64,000 nucleotides of DNA from Bog-793 sp963823945 (GTDB lineage Bacteria; Actinomycetota; Acidimicrobiia; Acidimicrobiales; Bog-793), in the NCBI GenBank assembly GCA_963823945.1, contig CAWGNK010000014.1:124001-188000 (forward strand). Reading direction: 5' to 3'. The notes under the pieces are model-generated. The model did no database searches. It had not been told where the DNA came from and saw nothing but the letters and a program-made list of their open reading frames with translations. Both the position numbers and the translations under genes were made by a program. Positions 40,452 to 48,361 of the stretch are shown here, piece by piece; within the stretch, counting starts at the first letter, position 1; every line of letters starts with the position of its first letter.

Positions 40452-41123
40452 GCGGCGTCGCCGGGGAACCTCCCGAGCCCGAAGGCGGACAGTGCCGCCC
40501 CCGTCTTCCCCGCGGGCGTGCCGGTGGCGCGCGTCCACACCTGGCTCGGGAAGGCCCTTTCGGTGCGCCGCGACGCGCTGACGGCGGACGTGGCGAGCGT
40601 CGCGGCGGCGCGCGCGCTCAGCTCCCAGGACCGCGCCGCGCTCGGCGCGATCATCCTGGCCGACCAGACCGGCATTGCGGGGCTCGCGACGGCGCTCCCC
40701 GGCGACCTGACGCTTCCACAGCTGCAGACGGCGGCGGACGCGATGGTCCTTGACTATCGGGTGTTCTCGCTTCTCGCCCCGCAGCTGCGGGCCGTCGTCG
40801 CCACCGACCGCCAGCTCACCAAGGCGGCGGCGCTCGTCGCGCTCGAGCCGTCGATCCAGACCGCCATCACGACCGAGAAGCAGGCCGGTCACCGGGTCGG
40901 GGCCACCCAGAAGCTCTACCAGAAGCTCGTCGCGCTGCTCGGTGCACTGGAGAGCTCCCTGACGGGATCGTCGACGGCGTTGCTCGCCCTCACGCCGCAG
41001 GGATACGCCACCGCCGCGGCGACCTTCGTCTCGTCGGCGTCGACGCTGACGGCGGCGGCATCGCAACTCAACACGGCCCGCGCCGACGTGCAGCGGATCC
41101 TCAAGGACCTCGGGGGTTCCTAA
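40383..41123 (+). CDS. Exported alpha-helical protein of unknown function (246 aa)
   Basis: GTG 40383 has GGGAGAGG 7 bases upstream. Signal peptide RRTGRVLGGVVLALVVFAG, cleaved near AGAASP. The mature protein is Ala/Leu/Thr-rich and almost wholly helical (RRDALTADVASVAAARALSS, LTKAAALVALEPSIQTAI, LTAAASQLNTARADVQRIL), with no cysteine and no enzyme motif. It may be a secreted or wall-associated helical bundle. Expression is probably controlled through the 11-bp direct repeats. The stop overlaps that of the convergent glycosyltransferase. Confidence 0.75.
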   Translation: MRRTGRVLGGVVLALVVFAGTAGAASPGNLPSPKADSAAPVFPAGVPVARVHTWLGKALSVRRDALTADVASVAAARALSSQDRAALGAIILADQTGIAGLATALPGDLTLPQLQTAADAMVLDYRVFSLLAPQLRAVVATDRQLTKAAALVALEPSIQTAITTEKQAGHRVGATQKLYQKLVALLGALESSLTGSSTALLALTPQGYATAAATFVSSASTLTAAASQLNTARADVQRILKDLGGS

Positions 41124-41878
41124 GGCTCGCGGCGTGTGCCGACGAGTAGGCGCAGGCGGACCAGCCCGACGGCCGACTCGACCGTGCGGCGCGCGACCGA
41201 CGTCCGGGGTGGCCGCCGCTCGCGGACGGTCGCCGGCAGCTCGACGACCGCGAGGCCGGCCCGGCTCGCCCGCAGCACGAGCTCAACGTCGAAGAGGCTG
41301 CCACGCAGCACGGTCTGCTCGATGAGCGGCACGACGGCGGTCGCGTCCATCGCCTTGATCCCGTGGGCGTCGGTGACGTCGAGGCCGAGAAGCCGGCGGG
41401 TGGCGGCGGTGAAGCCGGCCGTGAGGATCCGGCGTGCGACGGGCCGGCGGTCCAGCGCCCCGGGGGCGCGCTTCGAGGCGAGCACCAGGTCGGCGTCCCC
41501 GGCGTCGAGAAGGTGGAGCGCTCCGTCGAGGAATCCGAGGTCGTAGTAGTCGACGTCGAAGCTGACGATGACGGCGCCACGTGCGTCCCGGAAGCCGGCG
41601 GCGAGCGCCGCGCCGTAGTTGCCGGTGGCGAGTGAGAGCACGCGCACCGGCGCGAACTGGGCGGCGAGGACGCGGGCCAGACGGAGCGTGCCGTCGGTCG
41701 AGCCGTTCTCGACGACGACGATCTCGAAGCTGCGCCCGCGGCGCTCGAGCCCCGAGACGAGGGTCGTGATCGTCGACCCGATGAGGACGACCTCGTTGTG
41801 GGTCGGCAGGATGACCGAGAGCTCGGGAGGCGGCTCCGGATCGCGCGGCTCAGCCGGGGAGTCAGTGTCCTCGCTCAT
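41120..41878 (-). CDS. Family 2 glycosyltransferase (dolichol-phosphate-mannose-synthase-like)
   Basis: GT-A fold enzyme, 252 residues from ATG 41878. ELSVILPTHNEVVLIGSTI, FEIVVVENGSTDGTL, NYGAALAAGFRDARG and VSFDVDYYDL (metal-binding DxD) are typical, as are the later SKRAPGALDRRPVARR and DAHGIKAMDA. There is no C-terminal membrane segment. It probably transfers a nucleotide sugar to polyprenyl phosphate. It overlaps the end of the upstream polytopic membrane protein gene by 17 bases, suggesting that the two act in one envelope-glycan step. Confidence 0.88.
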   Translation of the reverse strand: MSEDTDSPAEPRDPEPPPELSVILPTHNEVVLIGSTITTLVSGLERRGRSFEIVVVENGSTDGTLRLARVLAAQFAPVRVLSLATGNYGAALAAGFRDARGAVIVSFDVDYYDLGFLDGALHLLDAGDADLVLASKRAPGALDRRPVARRILTAGFTAATRRLLGLDVTDAHGIKAMDATAVVPLIEQTVLRGSLFDVELVLRASRAGLAVVELPATVRERRPPRTSVARRTVESAVGLVRLRLLVGTRREP

Positions 41879-44261
41879 GATGGTCTTCCCCGTCGTCGCA
41901 CGACCCCAAGGATGCCCCTTCCGGGTCGGCGGTGTCGAAGGCCGCCGCCCCGGACGCCGGGTCGGCACCGCCGGTCGGGCCCGCGGGCGTGGATCCGGAT
42001 CCCGGCGCCGGCAGAGCCGGCGTGCCGAAGCGCGCGACCACCGCCAGCCCGACGATGCCGAGACCCGAGGCGATTCCCCCCAGCCAGTCGACGAGCGTCG
42101 TCCCGTAGTGGAGGACGACGTGGTGGGAGTACGGCACGACGACCATCAGGTTCGGCGTCGCCTCGTAGGGACCGGCCGCGCCGACGGCGGTCCAGTTCGG
42201 GAAGTAGGGGACCTTCACGAGGACCGGCACACCGAGGCGCCCGACCCGGAACGAGACCGTGGAATCGGTGTAGACGATGTGCGACACGGTCGTCCGCGGC
42301 ACCCGTCGTGACGCCGCGGGGTACAGGAGCGTGCCGGGCTTGGCGTGCGGCCAGGACGCCGGGCCGCCCGAGACGATCGGCACGGGCCAGTAGCGCGGGT
42401 TCTGGTACCAGGTGATCGCCGTCGTCGCCTGCCACTGCGTCTTGGTGAGGCCGACCTCGACGATCGGCTCGTAGTGCAGCGGCACGACGAGCGCCGAGTC
42501 CCGGATGAGGTAGAGGACCCAACGTGGCTGGGACCCGTCCGTCGCCAGGGAGCCGTCGACGACGGCGGCCGACTCGGGTGTCGAGGCGACCTCCACGAGG
42601 GCGGGGTCGCGGGCCGCGTCCGTCTCCACCGTCGGCGAGTCGGCGAGGAAGTACTTCACCCCGGTGAGCTGCAGGTGCCGGATCCCGTCGGCGACGTCGA
42701 GGGAGCGGTAGGGGAGCCCGACGACGGGGTTCGAGGCCTGGAGCGAGAGCTCGGCCTGGTCGAGGAAGTGGAAATCGTTCGACGTCGACGACTCGTAGTA
42801 GAGGCCCTCGGCGCTGTCGATGCAGCCGTTCGTCCACAGCGGGATGGACATCGGCACGTCAGTCGACCCGAAGGCGTCCGTGGTGTTCGGCGAGTACTCG
42901 TAGTCGAGCCGGCCGCAGCCGTGTGCCGCCGCGGCCTTCTCGAGCATCGCGATCACGCGGCTGAACTCCGGCCAGCCGGGTTTCGCCTGGTAGCCGGAGT
43001 AGTTCCACTGCGCCCAGCCGTCGACGGGGTTGATCGGGCCGATCGCCGGGAAGAGAGGGAGCACCCCGAGCCAGCCGGCGATGAGCGTGATCGAAACGGC
43101 CGCGCCGAACAGCCCGGTGAAAACCGGGTTGAGCCAGCTCCGGCCGAGGGCCGAGAAGACGGTGCGCCCGAGCTCGCCGACGGCGTAGGCGGCGAGCAGC
43201 GCCGTCGTGAGGTACCAGAAGGGCAGCCACCTTCCGTTGTACACGAGCCCCGACGGGAGCCAGCAGAACGCGGCGACACTCGCCCCGGCCATCGCGGCGA
43301 TGGCGAGTGCGATCCGTTGGCGTCGCCAGACGGCGAGCCCGAGTCCGATCGCGGCGATCCACTGCACGGCCTGCTCACCGTTGGGGGGGAACAGCTGGGC
43401 GTAGACATTGCCGACCCGGCCGAAGTTCATCGACGAGGAGTAGTCCAGGTAGGCGGCGAACGGCAGCAGCCAGAACGCCGCCACCAGGGCGCCGACCACA
43501 CCGACGACGACGAGGCTCCGCGCGCCGCGCCGCTCCCAGCGGGCGACGGCGATGATCGCCGCGGCCCCGGCGGCGAAGAGGCCGGGGATGACATGGCACA
43601 GCAGCGTCAGGGCGAAGAGCAGGGCGGCGAGCCAGCGGTAGCGGCCGGTCCGCAGGGCGTAGACGAAGACGCCGAGGAACAGCACCGCGAATGTGAGGGC
43701 GAGGCTGAACGAGAACTCCCCGGCGAGGGTCGAGGCGATCGTGCCCCCGTCGATGTTCCACGGGTAGTAGACGGCCGTGTGCTGGGGCGCGAAGTTGAAA
43801 AGGAACGGCACCGTCGCGGCGGACATCAGGGCGGGAACCGGCCGGTCGAAGCCGGCGAGGCGGCCGAAGGCCCACGCCGCGACCGGCAGGAAGACGGTGC
43901 CGAGCACGGTGACGATCTTGAAGGCGACCGCGTAGGAGGTGACCAGCGAGACCGCGCCGACGAGCACCGCCGGGAGCGGGAAGTAGAAGACGTAGAGGGG
44001 GAAGCCGCCGAACCATTCGGGGTCCCAGCCCGCCAGCAGGCCGTGTGCGAGCAGGTGGTGGATGAAGTAGTGGACGGCGGCCACGTGGCCGGCCGTATCC
44101 CCGCCGACATCCATGTTCGGTCCGAGGATCAGCCCCGGCTGCAGCTGCGCGACGACGAAGGCCGTGACGCCCGCAACGACGACGAAGGTCGCAAGCGCGG
44201 CGGGATCGAGGAGTCGCCGCAGCCGGGCGATGCCCGGACCCCTGGGAGGGGATGGCGCCAT
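41862..44261 (-). CDS. Large polytopic membrane protein, 6-pyruvoyl-tetrahydropterin synthase-related (PF10131-like)
   Basis: ATG 44261 with a GAAGGA site gives 799 residues. After the first membrane helix comes GPNMDVGGDTAGHVAAVHYF, then HHLLAHGLLAGWDPEWFGGFP and YVFYFPLP, the signature of this GT-C/YfhO-like family. About 12 membrane segments precede an extracytoplasmic domain from ~440 (EYSPNTTDAFGS, FHFLDQAELSLQ) and a last helix near 745. The tail is Gly/Ala/Asp-rich and cytoplasmic. Likely a lipid-linked-sugar glycosyltransferase or flippase-like factor; coupled to the GT2 gene. Confidence 0.82.
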   Translation of the reverse strand: MAPSPPRGPGIARLRRLLDPAALATFVVVAGVTAFVVAQLQPGLILGPNMDVGGDTAGHVAAVHYFIHHLLAHGLLAGWDPEWFGGFPLYVFYFPLPAVLVGAVSLVTSYAVAFKIVTVLGTVFLPVAAWAFGRLAGFDRPVPALMSAATVPFLFNFAPQHTAVYYPWNIDGGTIASTLAGEFSFSLALTFAVLFLGVFVYALRTGRYRWLAALLFALTLLCHVIPGLFAAGAAAIIAVARWERRGARSLVVVGVVGALVAAFWLLPFAAYLDYSSSMNFGRVGNVYAQLFPPNGEQAVQWIAAIGLGLAVWRRQRIALAIAAMAGASVAAFCWLPSGLVYNGRWLPFWYLTTALLAAYAVGELGRTVFSALGRSWLNPVFTGLFGAAVSITLIAGWLGVLPLFPAIGPINPVDGWAQWNYSGYQAKPGWPEFSRVIAMLEKAAAAHGCGRLDYEYSPNTTDAFGSTDVPMSIPLWTNGCIDSAEGLYYESSTSNDFHFLDQAELSLQASNPVVGLPYRSLDVADGIRHLQLTGVKYFLADSPTVETDAARDPALVEVASTPESAAVVDGSLATDGSQPRWVLYLIRDSALVVPLHYEPIVEVGLTKTQWQATTAITWYQNPRYWPVPIVSGGPASWPHAKPGTLLYPAASRRVPRTTVSHIVYTDSTVSFRVGRLGVPVLVKVPYFPNWTAVGAAGPYEATPNLMVVVPYSHHVVLHYGTTLVDWLGGIASGLGIVGLAVVARFGTPALPAPGSGSTPAGPTGGADPASGAAAFDTADPEGASLGSCDDGEDHHERGH

Positions 44262-44388
44262 GCCGGTTCCTTCGCGACCCGCTCCTGGCTGGGTCCGCAC
44301 GGGCGAGATCCTACCGAGGGAGCCGGCGGGCACTCTGGACCGCTGTGCGCCTTCCGGCGACGACTGGGTGGTAACCTGCGCAATCCCT

Positions 44389-44465
44389 GGGCCGTTGGCG
44401 CAGTCCGGTAGCGCGCTTGCATGACACGCAAGAGGTCAGAGGTTCAAACCCTCTACGGCCCACCA
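44389..44465 (+). tRNA. tRNA-Val (anticodon GAC)
   Basis: A 77-base cloverleaf with encoded CCA. Acceptor GGGCCGT pairs with ACGGCCC; D stem GCGC/GCGC; anticodon stem CTTGC/GCAAG with loop ATGACAC, so the anticodon is GAC; T arm AGAGG-TTCAAAC-CCTCT; discriminator A. It reads GUC and GUU valine codons. No integrated element is visible beside it. Confidence 0.96.
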
Positions 44466-44623
44466 GATTCGGGGTCCCAGCGCCCCTCCGCCATGCACAG
44501 CGAACCGTCAGAGCAACCACCACTGGGTGGCCGCTGTGGAGGAGTCGCGGAACCTGGACCGTTGCCGGCTGTTTCAGCAGCGAAACGGGTGCAGACGAGC
44601 ACTTCGGCCCACCCTCGACCCGC

Positions 44624-45109
44624 CTATCTCTCCGCCGGGCGCTCCGATGTGGAGCACGCCACGCAGCGACCACGCATCGCCAGGTGGTGCGGGTCGATCG
44701 TGAAGCCATACCGCGTCTTCGCGGTTCGCTCGAGCGGGCGGAACAGCTCGTCGGGGACCTCGATGGTGACGCCGCACTCACTGCAGACGAGGTGCCCGTG
44801 GCGTGCTGCCGCGAGGTGGTAGGTGGCCGCGCCACGCCCGAAGCGAACCTGCTCGATCACCCCGAGCCGTTCCAGCTCTTCGAGGTTCCGGTAGATCGTC
44901 GACAGGTGGACGTCGGGTGCGCGGCCCTGCACCTCGGCCGCGAGCTCCTCGGCGGTGCGGTGCCCGCCGGCCTCGATGAGTGATTCGACGAGGAGCCGCC
45001 GAGGCGTTGTGACCCTGTCTCCCCGGGCGTGCAGCAGGGCGAGCACGTCCTCGAGGCGCTCGGCGCCGGCGTCCTGGCCGGCAGAAGTGCGAGAGGGTGC
45101 CCTGGGCAC
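44624..45109 (-). CDS. Fur family metalloregulator, probable nickel (Nur-like) or zinc regulator
   Basis: A 161-residue Fur-superfamily repressor. Winged helix RVTTPRRLLVESLIEAGGHRTAEEL, then DVHLSTIYRNLEELERLGVIEQVRFG; dimer/metal domain HGHLVCSECGVTIEVP with two Cys-x2-Cys pairs (CSEC and CVAC) for structural zinc. It is divergent from a NiCoT nickel/cobalt transporter with a 15-bp palindrome between them, so Nur-type nickel control is the best inference. GTG 45109 lies 6 bases after TAGACT. Confidence 0.88.
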   Translation of the reverse strand: MPRAPSRTSAGQDAGAERLEDVLALLHARGDRVTTPRRLLVESLIEAGGHRTAEELAAEVQGRAPDVHLSTIYRNLEELERLGVIEQVRFGRGAATYHLAAARHGHLVCSECGVTIEVPDELFRPLERTAKTRYGFTIDPHHLAMRGRCVACSTSERPAER

Positions 45110-45115
45110 AGATTC

Positions 45116-45121
45116 AGTCTA
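45116..45121 (-). promoter_or_regulatory. -10 element TAGACT of the Fur-family gene (leaderless)
   Basis: TAGACT on the minus strand, 6 bases, then GTG 45109; no ribosome site. Confidence 0.55.
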
Positions 45122-45133
45122 GGGCGACTGCCT

Positions 45134-45184
45134 GTTGCGTTGGCGACGCTGTTGCGAGTGATGCTACGTTGCGAACCATTCGCA
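45134..45184. promoter_or_regulatory. Putative Nur/Fur operator: palindrome plus phased GTTGCG repeats
   Basis: TGCGAA-CCA-TTCGCA (45170-45184) is a perfect 15-bp palindrome. GTTGCG also occurs at 45134, 45151 and 45168, exactly 17 bases apart. The palindrome overlaps the expected start of the transporter transcript (-10-like TACGTT at 45165-45170), and the other copies fall at the -35 of the regulator gene, so both genes could be repressed together. Confidence 0.55.
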
Positions 45185-45227
45185 GGTGACTCATCCCGTC
45201 CGCACGAACGACGAGGGGCAGCCGAGC

Positions 45228-46400
45228 ATGATCACGGCCGAGGCAGGACTGGCGTCCCGGCTCCGCGCGGCCCGCAAGGCCCTGTCGCCGGGCGAGTGGA
45301 CGCGGATCGGCGGCATGGCCGCGACGGTCGCCGGGTTGTACGTCCTCGGGTTCCTCCTGCTCCTGTCGTCCGTGCCACACCACTACCACCTCTCGAGAAC
45401 CGACATCTTCGGGGTCGGGACGGGCATCCTGGCTTTGACTCTGGGCATGCGGCACGCCTTCGACGCCGACCACATCTCGGCGATCGACAACACGACTCGC
45501 AAGTTGATGGCCGAGGGCAAGCGCCCGATGAGCGTCGGTTTCTTCTTCTCCCTCGGGCACTCGACGATCGTTTTCCTGATGGCCATCATGCTGAACTTCG
45601 GCATCCGCGGGCTCGACGACCAGGTGAAGAACAACAACTCCGGGTTGCACAACATCACCGGGATCATCGGCACCTCGGTCTCGGGGACGTTCCTCTACCT
45701 CATCGCCGCGCTCAACGTCGTGATCCTCGTCTCGATCGTCAAGGTCTTCCTGGAGCTGCGGCAGGGCAAGTTCGACGACGCCGAGCTCGAACGCCAGCTC
45801 AACCAGCGGGGGCTCATGAACCGCTTCTTCGGCAAGCTCTCGCGCCGGATCGACACGCCGTGGAAGATGTACCCGATCGGGGTGCTCTTCGGGCTCGGCT
45901 TCGACACCGCGACCGAGGTGGCCCTGCTGGTCCTCTCCGGCACCGCCGTCGCGAGCGGACTGCCGTTCTGGGCGATCCTGTCGCTGCCGATCCTGTTCGC
46001 CGCCGGAATGAGCACGTTCGACACGTTGGACGGGTGCTTCATGAACTTCGCCTACGGATGGGCCTTTTCCCGACCGATCCGCAAGGTCTATTACAACATC
46101 ACGATCACCGGTCTCTCGGTGGCGGTGGCCTTTCTGATCGGCTCGATCGAGATCCTCGGGCTGCTTCCGGCGGAGCTGAACTGGAGCGGGGGCGCGTGGA
46201 GTTTCTTCGAGAACTTCAACATCAACACCGGCGGGTTCGTGATCGTCGGCCTGTTCGTAATCACGTGGGTGGTCGCCCTTTCGATTTGGCACTTCGGCCA
46301 CGTCGAGGAGAGATGGGACGCGGCGAGCCTGCAGGCGCGAGCAGCCGGGCAAGCGGCGGCGGACGGGATGACGGTCATTGATCATTCCGGGGTCGCCTGA
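45228..46400 (+). CDS. NiCoT family nickel/cobalt permease
   Basis: High-affinity Ni(II)/Co(II) uptake protein of the HoxN/NixA/NhlF family. ATG 45228 has GAGGGG 9 bases upstream; GTG 45186 would add 14 residues. 390 residues, eight expected membrane helices. Signatures are GMRHAFDADHISAIDN (HX4DH metal motif in helix 2), GFFFSLGHSTIVF, GFDTATEVALL and GMSTFDTLDGCFMNFAYGWA. Nickel would feed urease, hydrogenase or Ni-superoxide dismutase elsewhere, and cobalt would feed B12, which fits the adenosyltransferase at 14.6 kb. Confidence 0.93.
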   Translation: MITAEAGLASRLRAARKALSPGEWTRIGGMAATVAGLYVLGFLLLLSSVPHHYHLSRTDIFGVGTGILALTLGMRHAFDADHISAIDNTTRKLMAEGKRPMSVGFFFSLGHSTIVFLMAIMLNFGIRGLDDQVKNNNSGLHNITGIIGTSVSGTFLYLIAALNVVILVSIVKVFLELRQGKFDDAELERQLNQRGLMNRFFGKLSRRIDTPWKMYPIGVLFGLGFDTATEVALLVLSGTAVASGLPFWAILSLPILFAAGMSTFDTLDGCFMNFAYGWAFSRPIRKVYYNITITGLSVAVAFLIGSIEILGLLPAELNWSGGAWSFFENFNINTGGFVIVGLFVITWVVALSIWHFGHVEERWDAASLQARAAGQAAADGMTVIDHSGVA

Positions 46401-46454
46401 CCCGTGATCCCACACCTGGCCCCGGGCGGGGATTACCTTGACGATGCAAGGCAC

Positions 46455-46928
46455 ATGGACATGTCGGATCGACGAGAGCCGTTGGTGGCGATGACCGGGA
46501 TGATTTGTGCTGGCCGGGGGTCGAGGCAGGGGGATCCGGGCGAAGAGGGTTTCACCCTCGTCGAGCTGATCATCGTCGTCATCATCATGGGGATCCTCGC
46601 CGCCGTCGTCGTGTTCGCCCTCGGCGGCGTGGCGGGGACGAGCGCCCAGACGGCCTGCAATACGGATGCGAAGTCCGTCGAGGTGGCGGTCCAGAGGTAC
46701 TACATCGAGACGAGTTCCTACCCGACGACGACCTCACAGCTGACGAGCGGCGCCAACCAGGCGCTGCGGAGCTGGCCGAGCAACCCGAGCTACTACACGA
46801 TCACGCTCGGCGCCGGTGGCGTGGTGAACGTGACCCCGGCAGCCGGCACCCCGGGCGCCGGGGTCGGTGTCCAGAACTACGACACATACGTCGCGACGGG
46901 CGGCGGCAACATCTGTTCGCTCACCTAG
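46455..46928 (+). CDS. Type IV pilin / pseudopilin-like protein
   Basis: Prepilin with the N-methylation motif GDPGEEG-FTLVELIIVV and a single hydrophobic helix IMGILAAVVVFALGG; Glu is at +5 of the mature protein. The globular part is small (CNTDAKSVEVAVQRYYIETS, LRSWPSNPSYYTITLG), with Cys in CNTDA and a final ICSLT that may form a disulfide. 157 residues from ATG 46455; later ATGs would shorten the 32-residue leader to a more usual length. No assembly ATPase or prepilin peptidase gene is nearby. Confidence 0.85.
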   Translation: MDMSDRREPLVAMTGMICAGRGSRQGDPGEEGFTLVELIIVVIIMGILAAVVVFALGGVAGTSAQTACNTDAKSVEVAVQRYYIETSSYPTTTSQLTSGANQALRSWPSNPSYYTITLGAGGVVNVTPAAGTPGAGVGVQNYDTYVATGGGNICSLT

Positions 46929-46970
46929 CGCGCCGGACCGACCCGCCCTCGCGCCGGTGGGTGGCGTCCG

Positions 46971-48233
46971 CTAGTGGCGTTCGTGGTGTGACCACGCGGC
47001 CTCGGCCGCCGCGGTGTCGGCGAGGAGATTGCCGAGGGCGAGGTTGACGTCGTAGGTGTGGTAGCCCCAGTCGGCCCCGTCCACCTCGGACACGACCGGC
47101 CGGTGGTCCGAGCTGGCGGACACCTTCGTGACCTGCAGCCAGGTCGCCCCGCCGGCGGAGTCGCAGCGGGCGGCGTAGAGGTGCGGGTACTCGACCCAGG
47201 GCGTCGGCAGCAGTCCCTCGGTGGGGAAGAACGGTGCGAGCGGCCCGTTGCCGCCAGCGATCGCCGCGGGGTTGACACAGGCGACGTGGACGCCGCGCTG
47301 AGCCGACTGACCGGCGAGGATCGAGACGCCCCGGCCGGGTCGGCCGAAGAGCGACGCCGACGGCGGCTCGCCGGGGAAGCTCGAGTAGGCGATCACGCAT
47401 CCGGACTCGCCCGGCGCGGTGCACAGCGGGATGTGGGCGAAGCTGCCGCCGACAACGGAGCCGTTCCGCACGACGACGTTCCCGCCGAGGATGATCGCCA
47501 GCACGAGGCGCTTGCGCAGCATGGGGTTGTTGTCGACGAGGTGCTGGAGCAGCCGGATGAGCATCGCCGCGCCCTGGGAGTGCCCGAGGAAGACGATCGG
47601 GCGCCCGTCGTTGTCGTACTTGAGGTAGTCCTCGAACCCGGCGCGCAGGCTGTCGTAGGCGGTGACGACCGGCGCGGAGGTCGCGGTGAGCAGCGGCAGG
47701 GCGAAGAGCCGCGCCAGGGTGATCTGGTGGTACATGGGCGCCCAGACCCGGCAGACCGAGGAGAAGCGGGACGCCTGCGCGACCGCGGCCGTGACCTCGC
47801 TCTCCTGCACGCGCAGGTCGGAGTTCGGCGTGCTCTCGGCGCTCGCCGTCGGGTAGACGTAGAAGCAGTCGAATCTCGACGCTGTAGCGATCTTGGTCTT
47901 CACGACCGTGGTCGACCCGGAGGCGTCGACGACGGTCGTCGTGAGGCTCGCGGCGCACGGGTCATGGGCCATTCCCGGCCGGCAGAGCCAAACGGTGGAG
48001 GACGGCTTCGCCCGGTGGCTCCGTCCCGGCGCGACGTGGCTGGCGCTGCGCAGGGGTACCGGACGGGCCGCGTGGGCAGCTGTGACGGGCGCGATGGCGG
48101 CCAGCGCGCCCGCCGCCAGCGACGCGGCGACGACGGCCGCCAACCGGGCGGTGCGGCGCCTCCCGCTGCCGGCGAGTTCGGCCGGGTGGGCGCGGGTGGC
48201 GCGGCTTGGGATGACGCGTGCACGGCTGCGCAT
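46971..48233 (-). CDS. Secreted alpha/beta-hydrolase, DUF3089 family
   Basis: ATG 48233 has a strong AAGGAGG site; 420 residues. Twin-arginine-like basic region then AAVVAASLAAGALAAIAPV signal peptide. Mature enzyme: TVWLCRPGMAHDPCAASL, FDCFYVYPTAS, the nucleophile elbow IVFLGHSQGAAMLIRLLQHL (Ser), AIILGGNVVVRNG, and AGGATWLQVTKV near the end. DUF3089 members are predicted lipases/esterases; the substrate is unknown. Six or more cysteines suggest disulfides outside the cell. Confidence 0.85.
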   Translation of the reverse strand: MRSRARVIPSRATRAHPAELAGSGRRRTARLAAVVAASLAAGALAAIAPVTAAHAARPVPLRSASHVAPGRSHRAKPSSTVWLCRPGMAHDPCAASLTTTVVDASGSTTVVKTKIATASRFDCFYVYPTASAESTPNSDLRVQESEVTAAVAQASRFSSVCRVWAPMYHQITLARLFALPLLTATSAPVVTAYDSLRAGFEDYLKYDNDGRPIVFLGHSQGAAMLIRLLQHLVDNNPMLRKRLVLAIILGGNVVVRNGSVVGGSFAHIPLCTAPGESGCVIAYSSFPGEPPSASLFGRPGRGVSILAGQSAQRGVHVACVNPAAIAGGNGPLAPFFPTEGLLPTPWVEYPHLYAARCDSAGGATWLQVTKVSASSDHRPVVSEVDGADWGYHTYDVNLALGNLLADTAAAEAAWSHHERH

Positions 48234-48361
48234 TGCGGTGCCTCCTTGCGGGGAGCTCGTCCGGCCGGTACGCCGAAGGGACCCCTGGGCGAGGAACTTA
48301 GCGTTGTAATCCGCGGGATCGGCTCCTGTTCGTGGAAAGAACGCGCCCGGCGCGTCGCCGC

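Noticed and set aside
42345..44411. A 688-codon open frame on + opposite the PF10131-like gene
   Set aside because: Extremely Arg/Glu/Asp-rich, no recognisable domain, and it runs into the tRNA. It is a shadow of the membrane protein.
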